Source: Cloacibacterium normanense (GTDB lineage Bacteria > Bacteroidota > Bacteroidia > Flavobacteriales > Weeksellaceae). Taken from it: a stretch of DNA of 64,000 nucleotides. How positions within the stretch are numbered: the first letter of the stretch is position 1; each line of letters opens with the position of its first letter. Position numbers and translations under genes: made by a program. The notes beneath the pieces are model-generated. The model searched no databases. It had not been told where the DNA came from and saw nothing but the letters and a program-made list of their open reading frames with translations. The stretch covers positions 1,302,001 through 1,366,000 of the forward strand of contig NZ_CP034157.1 of assembly GCF_003860565.1 (NCBI RefSeq), given 5' to 3'. Positions 26,539 to 35,118 of the stretch are shown in pieces.

Positions 26539-28431
26539 ATGAAAGCGCATGAAATGTTCTTGAACAGTATTGAAAACAAGGAACAATTTTGGGCAGAACA
26601 AGCCGACCAAATTCATTGGTTCAAAAAACCTCAAACGATTCTTTCTCAAGGAGAAAACAACTATCCTGTATGGTTTGCAGATGGAGAGTTGAACGCATGT
26701 TATCTCGCCATAGACAAGCACATAGAAGATGGTTATGGTGACCAAGTTGCCTACATTTATGACTCACCTGTTACGGATACGAAACAGAAAATTACTTTTA
26801 ATGAGTTAAAAGAAAATGTATCAAAATTCGCAGGAGGTTTGCAATCGTTAGGATTAAAAAAAGGTGATAATGCCATTATTTACATGCCTATGATTCCTCA
26901 AGCAGCTTATGCTATGCTCGCTTGTGCCAGATTAGGAATCACTCATTCTGTAGTTTTTGGAGGTTTTGCGCCTCATGAATTAGCCATTAGAATAGATGAT
27001 TGTAATCCAAAAGCAATTATTACTGCAAGCGCTGGTGTAGAAGTAAAAAAGAGAATTCCTTATTTGCCTTTCGTGAAAGAAGCTTATGAAATGGCTGCCC
27101 ATAAACCTGAACATATTGTGGTTTTTGACCGTCAACTTTGGGGCAATAAAGTAGATTGGGAAAATGAACCTCAACTGACTAATTTTCAAGAATTGTTAGA
27201 AAAATCAGAACCTGCAGATTGTGTCCCCGTAAAATCTACGCACCCACTTTATATTCTTTATACCTCAGGAACTACAGGAAAACCGAAAGGTGTAGTTCGT
27301 GATACAGGTGGTTATGCTACCGCACTTAAATTTTCCATTGAAAAAATTTATGGAGCAAAACCCGGCGAAGTTTTCTGGGCTGCTTCAGATATTGGTTGGG
27401 TAGTTGGTCACAGTTACATTATTTACGGACCGCTCATCAACAGAAATACCTCTATTATTTTCGAAGGAAAACCGATTATGACGCCAGATGCAGGAACTAC
27501 TTGGAGAATTCTCTCTGAATACAAAGTTTCTGTGATGTTTACCGCGCCTACTGCTATTAGAGCGATTAAAAAAGAAGATCCAGATGGTGAATTCATCAAG
27601 AAATATGATTTATCCCATTTCAGAACCCAATTTTTAGCGGGTGAAAGATGCGATGTAGCCACGTTAGACTGGTACGAAGAAAAAGTTGGCATCACTCCTA
27701 TTGACCATTGGTGGCAAACAGAATCTGGTTGGCCTATGTTATCACTGATGCGAGGCGTAGAAGACGATGGCGTAAAACGTGCTTCCGCTGGAAAACCAAT
27801 CCCAGGTTATGACATTAAAATCTTTGACGAAGAAGGTTACGAACTAGAAGCACACCATGAAGGTTATTTGGTGATAAAACTACCGCTTCCTCCAGGAGCT
27901 TTAATGGGAATTTGGGGAGATTATGAAAGATTCCACTATGGTTATTTAGCAAAATTCCCAGGATATTATTTTTCTGGAGATGGCGCCATCAGAGATGAAG
28001 ACGGATATATTTTCATTACAGGAAGAGTAGATGATATCATTAATGTAGCAGGACACCGACTTTCTACTGCAGAAATGGAAGAAGCCGTTTCTGGGCACAA
28101 AGATGTTGCAGAATGCTGTGTAGTAGGAATAGAAGATGATTTAAAAGGTCAAATTCCTTTCGGGTTGGTGGTTTTAAAATCTGGAACTCAAATTTCTGAA
28201 ACCGAAGTGGAAAAAGAAGTCGTAGCATTGGTTAGAGAAAAAATTGGAGCAGTTGTCGCATTGAAAAACATTGTCGTGGTAAAACGTTTACCCAAAACCC
28301 GAAGTGGGAAAATTTTGAGAAAACTTATCAGAACCATGTTAGACGGAAAAGAATTCCAAATTCCTTCTACCATAGATGATGAAGCAATCATTGATGAACT
28401 TAAAGAAAAATTCGATGAATATAGAAAATAA
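26539..28431 (+). CDS. prpE: propionyl-CoA synthetase (PrpE/ACSS3-like)
   Basis: A 630-residue AMP-forming acyl-CoA synthetase. The A3 ATP motif is YTSGTTGKPKGVV, with HWWQTESGW at the substrate pocket and the A8 hinge GRVDDIINVAGHRLST. The acetylatable lysine motif PKTRSGKILRK is near the C-terminus. The overall shape and the short N-terminus (MKAHEMFLNSIENKEQFW) are of the PrpE/ACSS3 branch and differ from the Acs encoded next. Acetate and other short acids may also be used. It is regulated, by inference, through the adjacent SLC5 sensor. Confidence 0.8.
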   Translation: MKAHEMFLNSIENKEQFWAEQADQIHWFKKPQTILSQGENNYPVWFADGELNACYLAIDKHIEDGYGDQVAYIYDSPVTDTKQKITFNELKENVSKFAGGLQSLGLKKGDNAIIYMPMIPQAAYAMLACARLGITHSVVFGGFAPHELAIRIDDCNPKAIITASAGVEVKKRIPYLPFVKEAYEMAAHKPEHIVVFDRQLWGNKVDWENEPQLTNFQELLEKSEPADCVPVKSTHPLYILYTSGTTGKPKGVVRDTGGYATALKFSIEKIYGAKPGEVFWAASDIGWVVGHSYIIYGPLINRNTSIIFEGKPIMTPDAGTTWRILSEYKVSVMFTAPTAIRAIKKEDPDGEFIKKYDLSHFRTQFLAGERCDVATLDWYEEKVGITPIDHWWQTESGWPMLSLMRGVEDDGVKRASAGKPIPGYDIKIFDEEGYELEAHHEGYLVIKLPLPPGALMGIWGDYERFHYGYLAKFPGYYFSGDGAIRDEDGYIFITGRVDDIINVAGHRLSTAEMEEAVSGHKDVAECCVVGIEDDLKGQIPFGLVVLKSGTQISETEVEKEVVALVREKIGAVVALKNIVVVKRLPKTRSGKILRKLIRTMLDGKEFQIPSTIDDEAIIDELKEKFDEYRK

Positions 28432-28475
28432 AGATACTTTCCTTACAAAAGGAATATAAAAAAATTAAATTTGAT

Positions 28476-30386
28476 ATGAAAAATTATGTAATTCACGATT
28501 TGCCTGATTATTTCAAGCAGTACAAAAAATCAATCAAGAATCCTAAAAAATTCTGGGACAAAATTGCGGATGAAAACTTTGTTTGGTATCAGCGCTGGAA
28601 CAAAGTGGTAAAATTTGACATGGAAGAAGCCAAAATCGAATGGTTTAAAGGTGCAAAACTCAATATTACCAAAAACTGTTTAGACCGACATTTAGCAGAA
28701 AGAGGTGATAAAACCGCGATTATCTGGGAATCTAACGATCCAAATGAAGAAGCACAATATATTTCTTATCGAGAACTTCACGAGAGAGTTTGCAAAATGG
28801 CGAATGTGCTAACAGAATTGGGCGTAAAAAAAGGAGACAGAGTTTGTATTTATTTACCGATGATTCCAGAATTGGCGGTTACCATGTTGGCTTGTGCTAA
28901 AATGGGTGCTGTACATTCTGTTATTTTCGCTGGATTTTCTGCTTCTGCGGTAACTTCTAGAGTGAATGACTGCGAAGCAAAAATGATTATCACTTCAGAC
29001 GGAAGTTACAGAGGAAACAAAGCTATTGACCTAAAAGGAATCATCGATGAAGCCGTAGAAAAAACACCTTCAGTAGAAAAAGTATTGGTGGTAAAAAGAA
29101 CCAACACCGAAGTAAAAATGAAAGAAGGAAGAGACGTTTGGTTAGATGATTATTATCCAAAAGCTTCTGCTGATTTCGTTACCAAAATCATGGATGCAGA
29201 AGACCCATTATTCATTCTTTACACTTCTGGTTCTACAGGAAAACCAAAAGGAATGTTGCACACTACTGCTGGTTACATGGTTTACACCGGTTATACTTTT
29301 AAAAATGTTTTCAATTATAAAGAAAATGATATTTACTGGTGTACTGCAGATATTGGTTGGATTACAGGTCACTCTTACATTCTTTACGGACCTTTAACTA
29401 ACGGAGCAACTACGGTTATTTTTGAAGGCGTTCCTACTTATCCAGAGCCAGACCGTTTCTGGGCTGTGATTGAAAAACACAAAGTAACACAATTCTACAC
29501 TGCTCCTACTGCGATTCGTTCTTTGGCTAAAGAATCTTCTTCTTGGGTTGAAAAACATGATCTATCAAGTCTTAGAGTGATTGGTTCAGTTGGTGAGCCT
29601 ATTAATGACGAAGCTTGGCACTGGTATAATGACCATGTTGGCAAGAAAAAATGTCCAATAGTAGATACTTGGTGGCAAACAGAAACAGGCGGAATTATGA
29701 TTTCTCCGCTTCCTTTTGTTACGCCAACTAAGCCAACTTACGCTACGCTTCCACTTCCGGGAATTCAACCTGTTTTAATGGATGAAAAAAGAAATGAAAT
29801 TACAGGAAATCAAGTAGATGGAAACCTTTGCATCCGTTTTCCTTGGCCGGGAATTGCCAGAACAATTTGGGGCGACCATCAAAGATACAAAGAAACCTAT
29901 TTTACCGCTTTCCCAGGGAAATATTTCACAGGTGATGGTGCATTAAGAGACGAAACAGGATATTATAGAATTACTGGTCGTGTAGATGATGTGATTATCG
30001 TTTCTGGTCATAATTTAGGAACTGCACCAATTGAAGACAGCATCAACTTACACCCTGCTGTTGCAGAATCTGCAATTGTAGGTTTCCCTCATGATATTAA
30101 AGGAAATGCATTGTACGGATTTGTCATTCTAAAAGAAACTGGTGAAAGCAGAGACAAAGACCACTTGAGAAAAGAAATCAATATGCTGATTTCTGACACC
30201 ATCGGTCCAATCGCTAAATTAGATAAAATACAGTTTGTTTCTGGCCTGCCAAAAACACGTTCTGGAAAAATTATGCGAAGAATTTTAAGAAAAATTGCCG
30301 AAGGAGATTTTTCTAATTTTGGAGACACTTCTACCCTACTCAATCCAGAAATTGTAGACGAAATAAAAGATGGAAGGATCAACTAA
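28476..30386 (+). CDS. acs: acetyl-CoA synthetase
   Basis: A 636-residue AMP-forming synthetase that activates acetate. It has FILYTSGSTGKPKGMLHT, the DTWWQTETGG pocket motif, the hinge GRVDDVIIVSGHNLGT and the PKTRSGKIMRRIL motif whose Lys is the target of Pat-type acetylation in Acs enzymes. The length is close to the usual ~650. It is the last gene of the rightward block, 44 bases after the propionyl-CoA synthetase, and is followed by a terminator. Acs beside an SLC5 sensor parallels the CrbS/CrbR acetate switch of Vibrio. Confidence 0.9.
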   Translation: MKNYVIHDLPDYFKQYKKSIKNPKKFWDKIADENFVWYQRWNKVVKFDMEEAKIEWFKGAKLNITKNCLDRHLAERGDKTAIIWESNDPNEEAQYISYRELHERVCKMANVLTELGVKKGDRVCIYLPMIPELAVTMLACAKMGAVHSVIFAGFSASAVTSRVNDCEAKMIITSDGSYRGNKAIDLKGIIDEAVEKTPSVEKVLVVKRTNTEVKMKEGRDVWLDDYYPKASADFVTKIMDAEDPLFILYTSGSTGKPKGMLHTTAGYMVYTGYTFKNVFNYKENDIYWCTADIGWITGHSYILYGPLTNGATTVIFEGVPTYPEPDRFWAVIEKHKVTQFYTAPTAIRSLAKESSSWVEKHDLSSLRVIGSVGEPINDEAWHWYNDHVGKKKCPIVDTWWQTETGGIMISPLPFVTPTKPTYATLPLPGIQPVLMDEKRNEITGNQVDGNLCIRFPWPGIARTIWGDHQRYKETYFTAFPGKYFTGDGALRDETGYYRITGRVDDVIIVSGHNLGTAPIEDSINLHPAVAESAIVGFPHDIKGNALYGFVILKETGESRDKDHLRKEINMLISDTIGPIAKLDKIQFVSGLPKTRSGKIMRRILRKIAEGDFSNFGDTSTLLNPEIVDEIKDGRIN

Positions 30387-30413
30387 TGATTATTGTTAAT
30401 TTTTGGTCAAACG

Positions 30414-30440
30414 AAAACCTCTCATTTTTGGGAGGTTTTT
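30414..30440 (+). terminator. terminator after acs
   Basis: AAAACCTC pairs with GAGGTTTT across a short loop and is followed by T. It closes the carboxylate block and separates it from pheA. Confidence 0.8.
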
Positions 30441-30459
30441 ATTTTCCGTTCAAAATTTT

Positions 30460-30467
30460 TACATTTG
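30460..30467 (+). promoter_or_regulatory. pheA -7 box, almost on the start codon
   Basis: TACATTTG fits TAnnTTTG, and the pheA ATG begins only four bases later at 30472, so the transcript would be leaderless or nearly so. No well-spaced -33 box is visible. Confidence 0.45.
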
Positions 30468-30471
30468 TACT

Positions 30472-31310
30472 ATGAAAATCGCTTTCCTCGGACCACAAGC
30501 TAGTTTTACACAGCTTGCAACTTCACAAATTTTCCCCAATGAAGAACTTCTGCCACAGTCTAATATTTTAGATTGTTTCAAGGCAGTTCAAGATGATTGG
30601 GTAGAAAAAGCCGTAGTTCCCTCGAAAATTCTATCGAAGGAACAGTTTCTATGACGCTGGATTATCTTTATGATTTTGACGGAATTTTTGTGGAAACAGA
30701 AGTAGTGATGCCCATTTCTCATCAACTGATGATTCATCCAGACAATACAGAAATTGAGAAAATTTATTCTCATCCTCAAGCTTTGGCACAATGTTATCAT
30801 TTTTTGGACAAAGAATATAAAGATGTGATTAAGCAAGAATTCGGTTCTACTGCTGCTGCTGCAAAAAGAGTGGCCGAAAATCCTGAAAAAAAATACGCTG
30901 CGATTGCCAATTCTTATGCCGCAAAATTATACGGACTGAAAATCATTCACCAAAATATTCAAGATATAGAGCAAAATCACACCAAGTTTATTGTGATTTC
31001 TAAAAAAGGAGAAAGATTGAACCTTTCCCAAAATAAAATTACCGAAAAAACCTCTCTTATCATTACTTTGCCAGAAGATCATGCAGGAGGTTTGCATCAA
31101 GTTCTCTCTGTTTTTGCATGGCGAAAAATGAATTTAACCAAAATTGAAAGCCGAACCCTGAAAACTGGATTAGGAAATTACTTTTTCTTCATTAATGTGG
31201 CGAATGAATGGCATCCTGTCTTGTCTAATAACGCCTTAGAAGAACTGAAATCTCTAGGTACAGAAGTGAAATTTTTAGGTCACTATAACGAATACTTACT
31301 AGAAATTTAA
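30472..31310 (+). pseudogene. pheA: prephenate dehydratase, broken by one frameshift
   Basis: Together the two frames encode a full prephenate dehydratase of about 279 residues, which makes phenylpyruvate for phenylalanine synthesis. The first frame (MKIAFLGPQASFTQLA to EKAVVP) runs to 30620; the second continues LENSIEGTVSMTLDYLYDF to the end. The expected VVPLENSIEG needs one more base in the C run GTTCCCTCG at 30616-30624. The rest is normal: FGSTAAAAKRVAE, HTKF where TRF is usual, and a C-terminal ACT domain with IESRT. It may be a real mutation or a sequencing/assembly error. If real, the first frame stops at 30654. Confidence 0.85.
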
Positions 31311-31393
31311 ACCATTGATTTTTAGCATATTAAATTTATAAATTATAGAAATTTTCAATCTAAATTTATCTAAAAACACTTTCTAAAATCTTT

Positions 31394-31430
31394 AAATCGC
31401 TGTAATTTTGTTTTGAAAATTCAGCGATTT
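31394..31430 (+). terminator. terminator after pheA
   Basis: AAATCGCTG and AATTTT pair with AAAATT and CAGCGATTT around a GTTTTG loop, and more T follows. It ends the pheA transcript before the Hsp20 gene. Confidence 0.75.
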
Positions 31431-31476
31431 TTTATTGCTGTTTCATCACGGAAGTTTAACCTTAAAACTTAAAAAA

Positions 31477-31926
31477 ATGTCAACTTTAATGAAAAGAAAT
31501 CCAATGACAGGGTTAAATAGTTTCTTTGATGATTTTTTTACCAAAGATTTATTTAACTGGAATGAAAAAAACCTTACAGAAATGGGATTTACCATGCCTT
31601 CTGTAAACGTGAAAGAAACCGAAACCCATTACGAAATTGAAATGGCGGTTCCAGGATTGAAAAAAGAAGATTTTAAAATTAACATCGATCGAAACATTCT
31701 TACCATTTCTTCGGAATCTCAAACCGAAAACGAAGAAAGAGATGAGAAGAAAAACTACACCAGAAGAGAATTTAATTATCAATCATTCACCCGTTCATTT
31801 ACCATGCCTTCTGATATTGTAGATGTAGAACACATCGAAGCAAAATATGACAATGGCATTCTGAAATTGGCGGTTCCTAAAAGAGAAAACGCCAAAAAAG
31901 AAGTGAAAACCATAGAGATTAAATAA
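31477..31926 (+). CDS. small heat-shock protein, Hsp20/alpha-crystallin family
   Basis: A 149-residue ATP-independent chaperone that holds unfolding proteins. The variable N-terminus (residues 1-35, rich in Phe/Asn) precedes the alpha-crystallin domain, with YEIEMAVPGLKKEDFKINI and the closing YDNGILKLAVPKRE (the G-I-L motif). The tail ends TIEIK, an I-x-I anchor used in oligomer assembly. The ATG at 31477 is chosen over 31435 because the added residues include no family feature. It is a single-gene unit. No CIRCE or other heat-shock operator is evident upstream. Confidence 0.93.
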   Translation: MSTLMKRNPMTGLNSFFDDFFTKDLFNWNEKNLTEMGFTMPSVNVKETETHYEIEMAVPGLKKEDFKINIDRNILTISSESQTENEERDEKKNYTRREFNYQSFTRSFTMPSDIVDVEHIEAKYDNGILKLAVPKRENAKKEVKTIEIK

Positions 31927-31933
31927 CAAATGA

Positions 31934-31960
31934 AAACGGTGAGAAAATTTCTCACCGTTT
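31934..31960. terminator. bidirectional terminator between hsp20 and SCO1
   Basis: AAACGGTGAG pairs perfectly with CTCACCGTTT across a seven-base loop, with a T-rich flank on the plus strand and a shorter one on the minus strand. It separates two convergent genes. Confidence 0.8.
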
Positions 31961-31962
31961 AT

Positions 31963-32652
31963 TTATTCTTCTAGAAGTTTCTGAATATCTTCTATCAATA
32001 ATTTTCTGTCTGGCTGGAATTTGCCTTTTAAACTCGCATTTTTTCCTTCTTGATCATCATAATTCAGTCCAGAATAATAAAGAATCGGCATGCCATCTTT
32101 TCCAAATCTGCATCTCACATTGCCTTCTTTGTCTACCAAAGCCAGCATTCCGCTGTGATTAAGACTTTCTGACTGGTCATCTTTATCGCCTACATAAATA
32201 TCAAATTCATTGGCTAAATCACCGATGTAATCTCTATTTCCCGTCAAAAAATGCCAACTGGGATTGGTAACTCCAAGTTTTTTGGCATGTGCTTTTAAAA
32301 ATTCTGGCGTGTCATTTTCTGGATCTATAGAAATGGAAATAATCCCAAAATCTTTGCTCTTAATCGCTTTATCTACGAATTTCAGATTGTTATTCATAAT
32401 CGGACAAATTGTAGGACATCTCGCATAGAAAAACTCTACTACAAAGACTTTTCCTAGCATATCTGTATTTGAAATTCTACGATTATTTTGGTCGATTAAT
32501 TCAAAATTTGGCGCCTTCATTACCGTATGAAGACTTTTCTTGAAAAAGTAATTTCCTGCGATAAATGCCAGAACAATAACCACTAAAGCTATCATTTGGT
32601 ACACCAGCATTTTATTCATTCCAAAACCAGACGCTTTTTTAGGTTTCGTCAT
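31963..32652 (-). CDS. SCO1/SenC family copper-binding assembly protein
   Basis: A 229-residue membrane-anchored thioredoxin-fold protein. One N-terminal span (VYQMIALVVIVLAFIAGNYFF) holds it in the inner membrane. The copper ligands are Cys79 and Cys83 in ARCPTICP, plus His166 in LNHSGML. SCO proteins deliver copper to the CuA site of cytochrome oxidase or act as thiol reductases. Ten bases separate it from the upstream YHS-domain lipoprotein, and a third small protein with a CNGKC motif precedes both, so this is a copper/thiol operon of the respiratory envelope. Confidence 0.9.
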   Translation of the reverse strand: MTKPKKASGFGMNKMLVYQMIALVVIVLAFIAGNYFFKKSLHTVMKAPNFELIDQNNRRISNTDMLGKVFVVEFFYARCPTICPIMNNNLKFVDKAIKSKDFGIISISIDPENDTPEFLKAHAKKLGVTNPSWHFLTGNRDYIGDLANEFDIYVGDKDDQSESLNHSGMLALVDKEGNVRCRFGKDGMPILYYSGLNYDDQEGKNASLKGKFQPDRKLLIEDIQKLLEE

Positions 32653-32661
32653 GTTCAGAAA

Positions 32662-32928
32662 TTATTTTGCGTATTTTTTAGGATTTTTTTTGAATTCTTC
32701 TTTGCAAAGTTTATTACAGAAACCATAGGTTTTTCCTTTATAAACAGCAGTATCTTTTAAAAACTGTGCTGTTTTCATTCCACAAATTGGGTCTTCTTCG
32801 TTCACCACTTTTACGTCTAATTTTTGGGTCGTTTTTTTATGGTCATGAACTTTTTTGGTTTCTGGAGTTTGTTGACAAGAAGATAATATAGAAATTGCTA
32901 CAAAAGCAATGGTTAATATAGATTTCAT
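32662..32928 (-). CDS. YHS-domain lipoprotein (metal binding)
   Basis: An 88-residue lipoprotein. The lipobox SSC follows a signal peptide of about 17 residues, then comes a His/Lys linker (KKVHDHKKTTQ). A YHS domain has DPICGMKT, YKGKTYGFCNKLCKEEF and a final NPKKYAK. YHS domains bind heavy-metal ions through these Cys residues, and the same module occurs in copper ATPases. Its neighbours are SCO1 downstream and a CNGKC protein upstream. A copper-buffering or delivery role is inferred from context. Confidence 0.82.
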   Translation of the reverse strand: MKSILTIAFVAISILSSCQQTPETKKVHDHKKTTQKLDVKVVNEEDPICGMKTAQFLKDTAVYKGKTYGFCNKLCKEEFKKNPKKYAK

Positions 32929-32981
32929 TTTTTGATTTTTTTAAAGTTAAAATTAATTGAATAAAAGTACGAAAATTAATT

Positions 32982-33341
32982 TCAAACTAAAGGTGGATGA
33001 AAAAAATCAGGGTAAAAATCTTGAAAAGTAAAATTAAAGTGATGGATGAAAACTTTCGTTTTTGAAAAATCCTGATGCTCTTGTTCTTGTATCGCTAAAC
33101 TTTCCGTAGGAAGAAATAATTGTAAAAACTCCACTTTCTGAATTTTAGTTGACTGATTTTCAGAAGATTTTGCCATTTCGTGTTTCAAGTAGCATTTTCC
33201 GTTGCATCGCAAATCAGGTTCAGATTGGTTTTCGCAAAGTTGAGTAGAAATATAGTTGTAATTCACCGCATAATCTAATAATGGCAGCACAGAACGCACT
33301 GACATCACCAAAAATAAAAATATGGCAATTACAATTCTCAT
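32982..33341 (-). CDS. small envelope protein with CNGKCYL motif
   Basis: A 119-residue protein with an N-terminal hydrophobic segment (IVIAIFLFLVMSVRSVLPLL) and a motif LCENQSEPDLRCNGKCYLKHEM holding three Cys. The rest is polar and His-rich at the end (FIHHFNFTFQDFYPDFFHPP). Proteins of this shape recur in Flavobacteriia beside SCO1-type genes, but I know no assigned function. The Cys/His content and its position at the head of the SCO1 operon suggest metal handling in the periplasm. This is inferred. Confidence 0.6.
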   Translation of the reverse strand: MRIVIAIFLFLVMSVRSVLPLLDYAVNYNYISTQLCENQSEPDLRCNGKCYLKHEMAKSSENQSTKIQKVEFLQLFLPTESLAIQEQEHQDFSKTKVFIHHFNFTFQDFYPDFFHPPLV

Positions 33342-33407
33342 TTTTTAAAGAATGACAAATTTAAGGAATTTTAAATATAACTCTTTGTGATTTTTGTAAC
33401 TTTGAAG

Positions 33408-33556
33408 TGCTACACACATAGCGTTCCTACGGAACGCCTTTCTAGGTGTTCATTATTTCTACAAACCTTTCGTTCCTATGGAACTTTATTTTATTTGGGG
33501 AAATTTTCTACACATATAACGTTCCTACGCAACACTTCATAGAAATCCAATCTTTC
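33408..33556. repeat. three degenerate 49-base direct repeats with palindromic cores
   Basis: CTACACACATAGCGTTCCTACGG-type units occur three times. CGTTCC begins at 33422, 33471 and 33520, an exact 49-base period. The first core, GCGTTCC-TAC-GGAACGC (33421-33437), is a complete hairpin; the second (CGTTCCTATGGAAC) is near-complete; the third (CGTTCCTACGCAAC) has decayed. Each is preceded by CTACA-like sequence. They fill the gap between the SCO1 operon and rarA. Confidence 0.7.
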
Positions 33557-33580
33557 ATCATCTAGCTTCCAACATCCTTA

Positions 33581-34861
33581 CTAAGAATATTTTCCCTTCC
33601 ATTTTTTCTGCAATTCTTCGCGGATTTTCCTTTCTGTAGCGTTTTCGCCAGGAACATAGAATTGCGTTCCAGAAATTTCATCGGGCAAGAATTCTTGGTT
33701 TACAAAATTTCCTTCGTAAGAATGCGCATATTGATATTCTTTGCCATAATCTAAGTCTTTCATCAGTTTGGTTGGTGCATTTCTCAGATGCAACGGAACT
33801 GGCAAATTCCCGGTTTGTTTTACGACAGCAAGTGCAGCATCAATCGCTTTATAAGTAGAGTTAGATTTCGGTGAACAAGCCAAATAAACGGCTGTTTCGC
33901 TCAAAATAATTCTAGATTCAGGATTTCCAATGACATTTACCGCTTGAAAGCAATTATTAGCAACCGTCAAAGCATTTGGATTCGCCAAACCAATATCTTC
34001 AGCTGCTAAAATGAGCATTCTGCGTGCAATAAATTTCACATCTTCTCCACCTGCAATCATTCTGGCAAGCCAATACACCGCTCCATTTGGGTCAGAACCG
34101 CGCATAGATTTGATAAACGCCGAAATAATATCATAATGCTGTTCTCCATTTTTATCATAAAGCGCCATCGTTTCTTGCAAAACAGAAAGCACATCTTCGT
34201 TGGTGATTTCTTTTTCTTTTACATTTTTGAATTGATTGAGAACCAATTCTATAGAATTAATGAGTTTTCGAGCATCGCCACCAGAATATTGAATCAGCGC
34301 TTCTTTTTCTTTGAGTGTAAAATGCGTTTGTTCTTCTTCATTATATCTGGAAAGGGCTATTTCTGCGAGTTCTTCTAATTTTTCAAAACTTAGAGACTTC
34401 AAAACATACACTTGTGAACGAGAAAGCAACGCCGAAACCACTTCGAAACTCGGATTTTCTGTAGTAGCTCCAATTAATACAATCCAACCTTTTTCTACCG
34501 CATGAAGCAATGAATCTTGTTGAGATTTGTTAAAACGGTGAATCTCGTCTATGAACAAAATCGGTGATTTCCCCGTGAAAAGATTCTGTTTTTTGGCATC
34601 TTCTATCACTTCTCTCACTTCTTTTACTCCAGAAGAAACCGCCGAAAGCTTGAAAAATTTCCTTCCAGAAGTAGAAGAAATAATTTCTGCCAAAGTAGTC
34701 TTTCCAGTTCCGGGAGGTCCCCATAAAATGAGAGAATTGAGCGTGTCATTTTCTAGCATTTTACGGATAGTTCCGTTGTTTCCAGTAAGATGTTCTTGCC
34801 CTAAAACTTCGTCTAGTGTTTTAGGTCTGAGTTTTTCGGCTAAAGGAATATTTTTGTACAA
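33581..34861 (-). CDS. rarA: replication-associated recombination ATPase RarA/MgsA
   Basis: A 426-residue AAA+ protein of the clamp-loader-like RarA family, which acts at stalled forks. Walker A is GPPGTGKTT (about residues 48-56), Walker B is LFIDEIHRF, and sensor 1 is GATTENPSFE. The C-terminal MgsA domain has AVYWLARMIAGGEDVKFIARR and LPVPLHLRNAPTKLMKDLDYG, which are diagnostic. It is a single-gene unit flanked on both sides by dispersed repeats. Confidence 0.95.
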   Translation of the reverse strand: MYKNIPLAEKLRPKTLDEVLGQEHLTGNNGTIRKMLENDTLNSLILWGPPGTGKTTLAEIISSTSGRKFFKLSAVSSGVKEVREVIEDAKKQNLFTGKSPILFIDEIHRFNKSQQDSLLHAVEKGWIVLIGATTENPSFEVVSALLSRSQVYVLKSLSFEKLEELAEIALSRYNEEEQTHFTLKEKEALIQYSGGDARKLINSIELVLNQFKNVKEKEITNEDVLSVLQETMALYDKNGEQHYDIISAFIKSMRGSDPNGAVYWLARMIAGGEDVKFIARRMLILAAEDIGLANPNALTVANNCFQAVNVIGNPESRIILSETAVYLACSPKSNSTYKAIDAALAVVKQTGNLPVPLHLRNAPTKLMKDLDYGKEYQYAHSYEGNFVNQEFLPDEISGTQFYVPGENATERKIREELQKKWKGKYS

Positions 34862-34955
34862 AATTTTGGGGTTTGAGATACAAATTTGAGAAAATTTTTA
34901 GGATTTTCTATTTGAATTTGATTTTAAATTCCGTTAAAGTATAAAATCTTTAAAT

Positions 34956-35009
34956 TTCGGCTAAAGCCGAATGGAATTTTCTAAAAAAAGAAACGGGCTA
35001 AAGCCCGTT
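34956..35009. repeat. pair of CTAAAG-loop hairpins
   Basis: TTCGGCTAAAGCCGAA (34956-34971) and AACGGGCTAAAGCCCGTT (34992-35009) are perfect palindromic hairpins sharing the CTAAAG centre but differing in their stems. A third relative, ATTCGCTAAAGCGAAT, lies at about 52076-52091. They look like members of a short dispersed palindromic family. Confidence 0.65.
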
Positions 35010-35118
35010 CCTATTGATATTTTTAAAATTCGCAAATTTATTCTTTTTACTATTTCTAAAATTTGAAACCTATTCTTTTTAAGAAAGTGAAAAGAAGAAA
35101 AATGGTGAAAAATAGCCG

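Noticed and set aside
30597-30654. Programmed frameshift in pheA
   Set aside because: No slippery heptamer or downstream structure of the usual kind is visible and pheA is not known to use recoding. A mutation or sequence error is simpler.
33408-33556. Periodic repeats as a CRISPR array
   Set aside because: Only three units, the repeat parts are degenerate, the intervening sequence is not unique spacers of constant type, and no cas gene is near.
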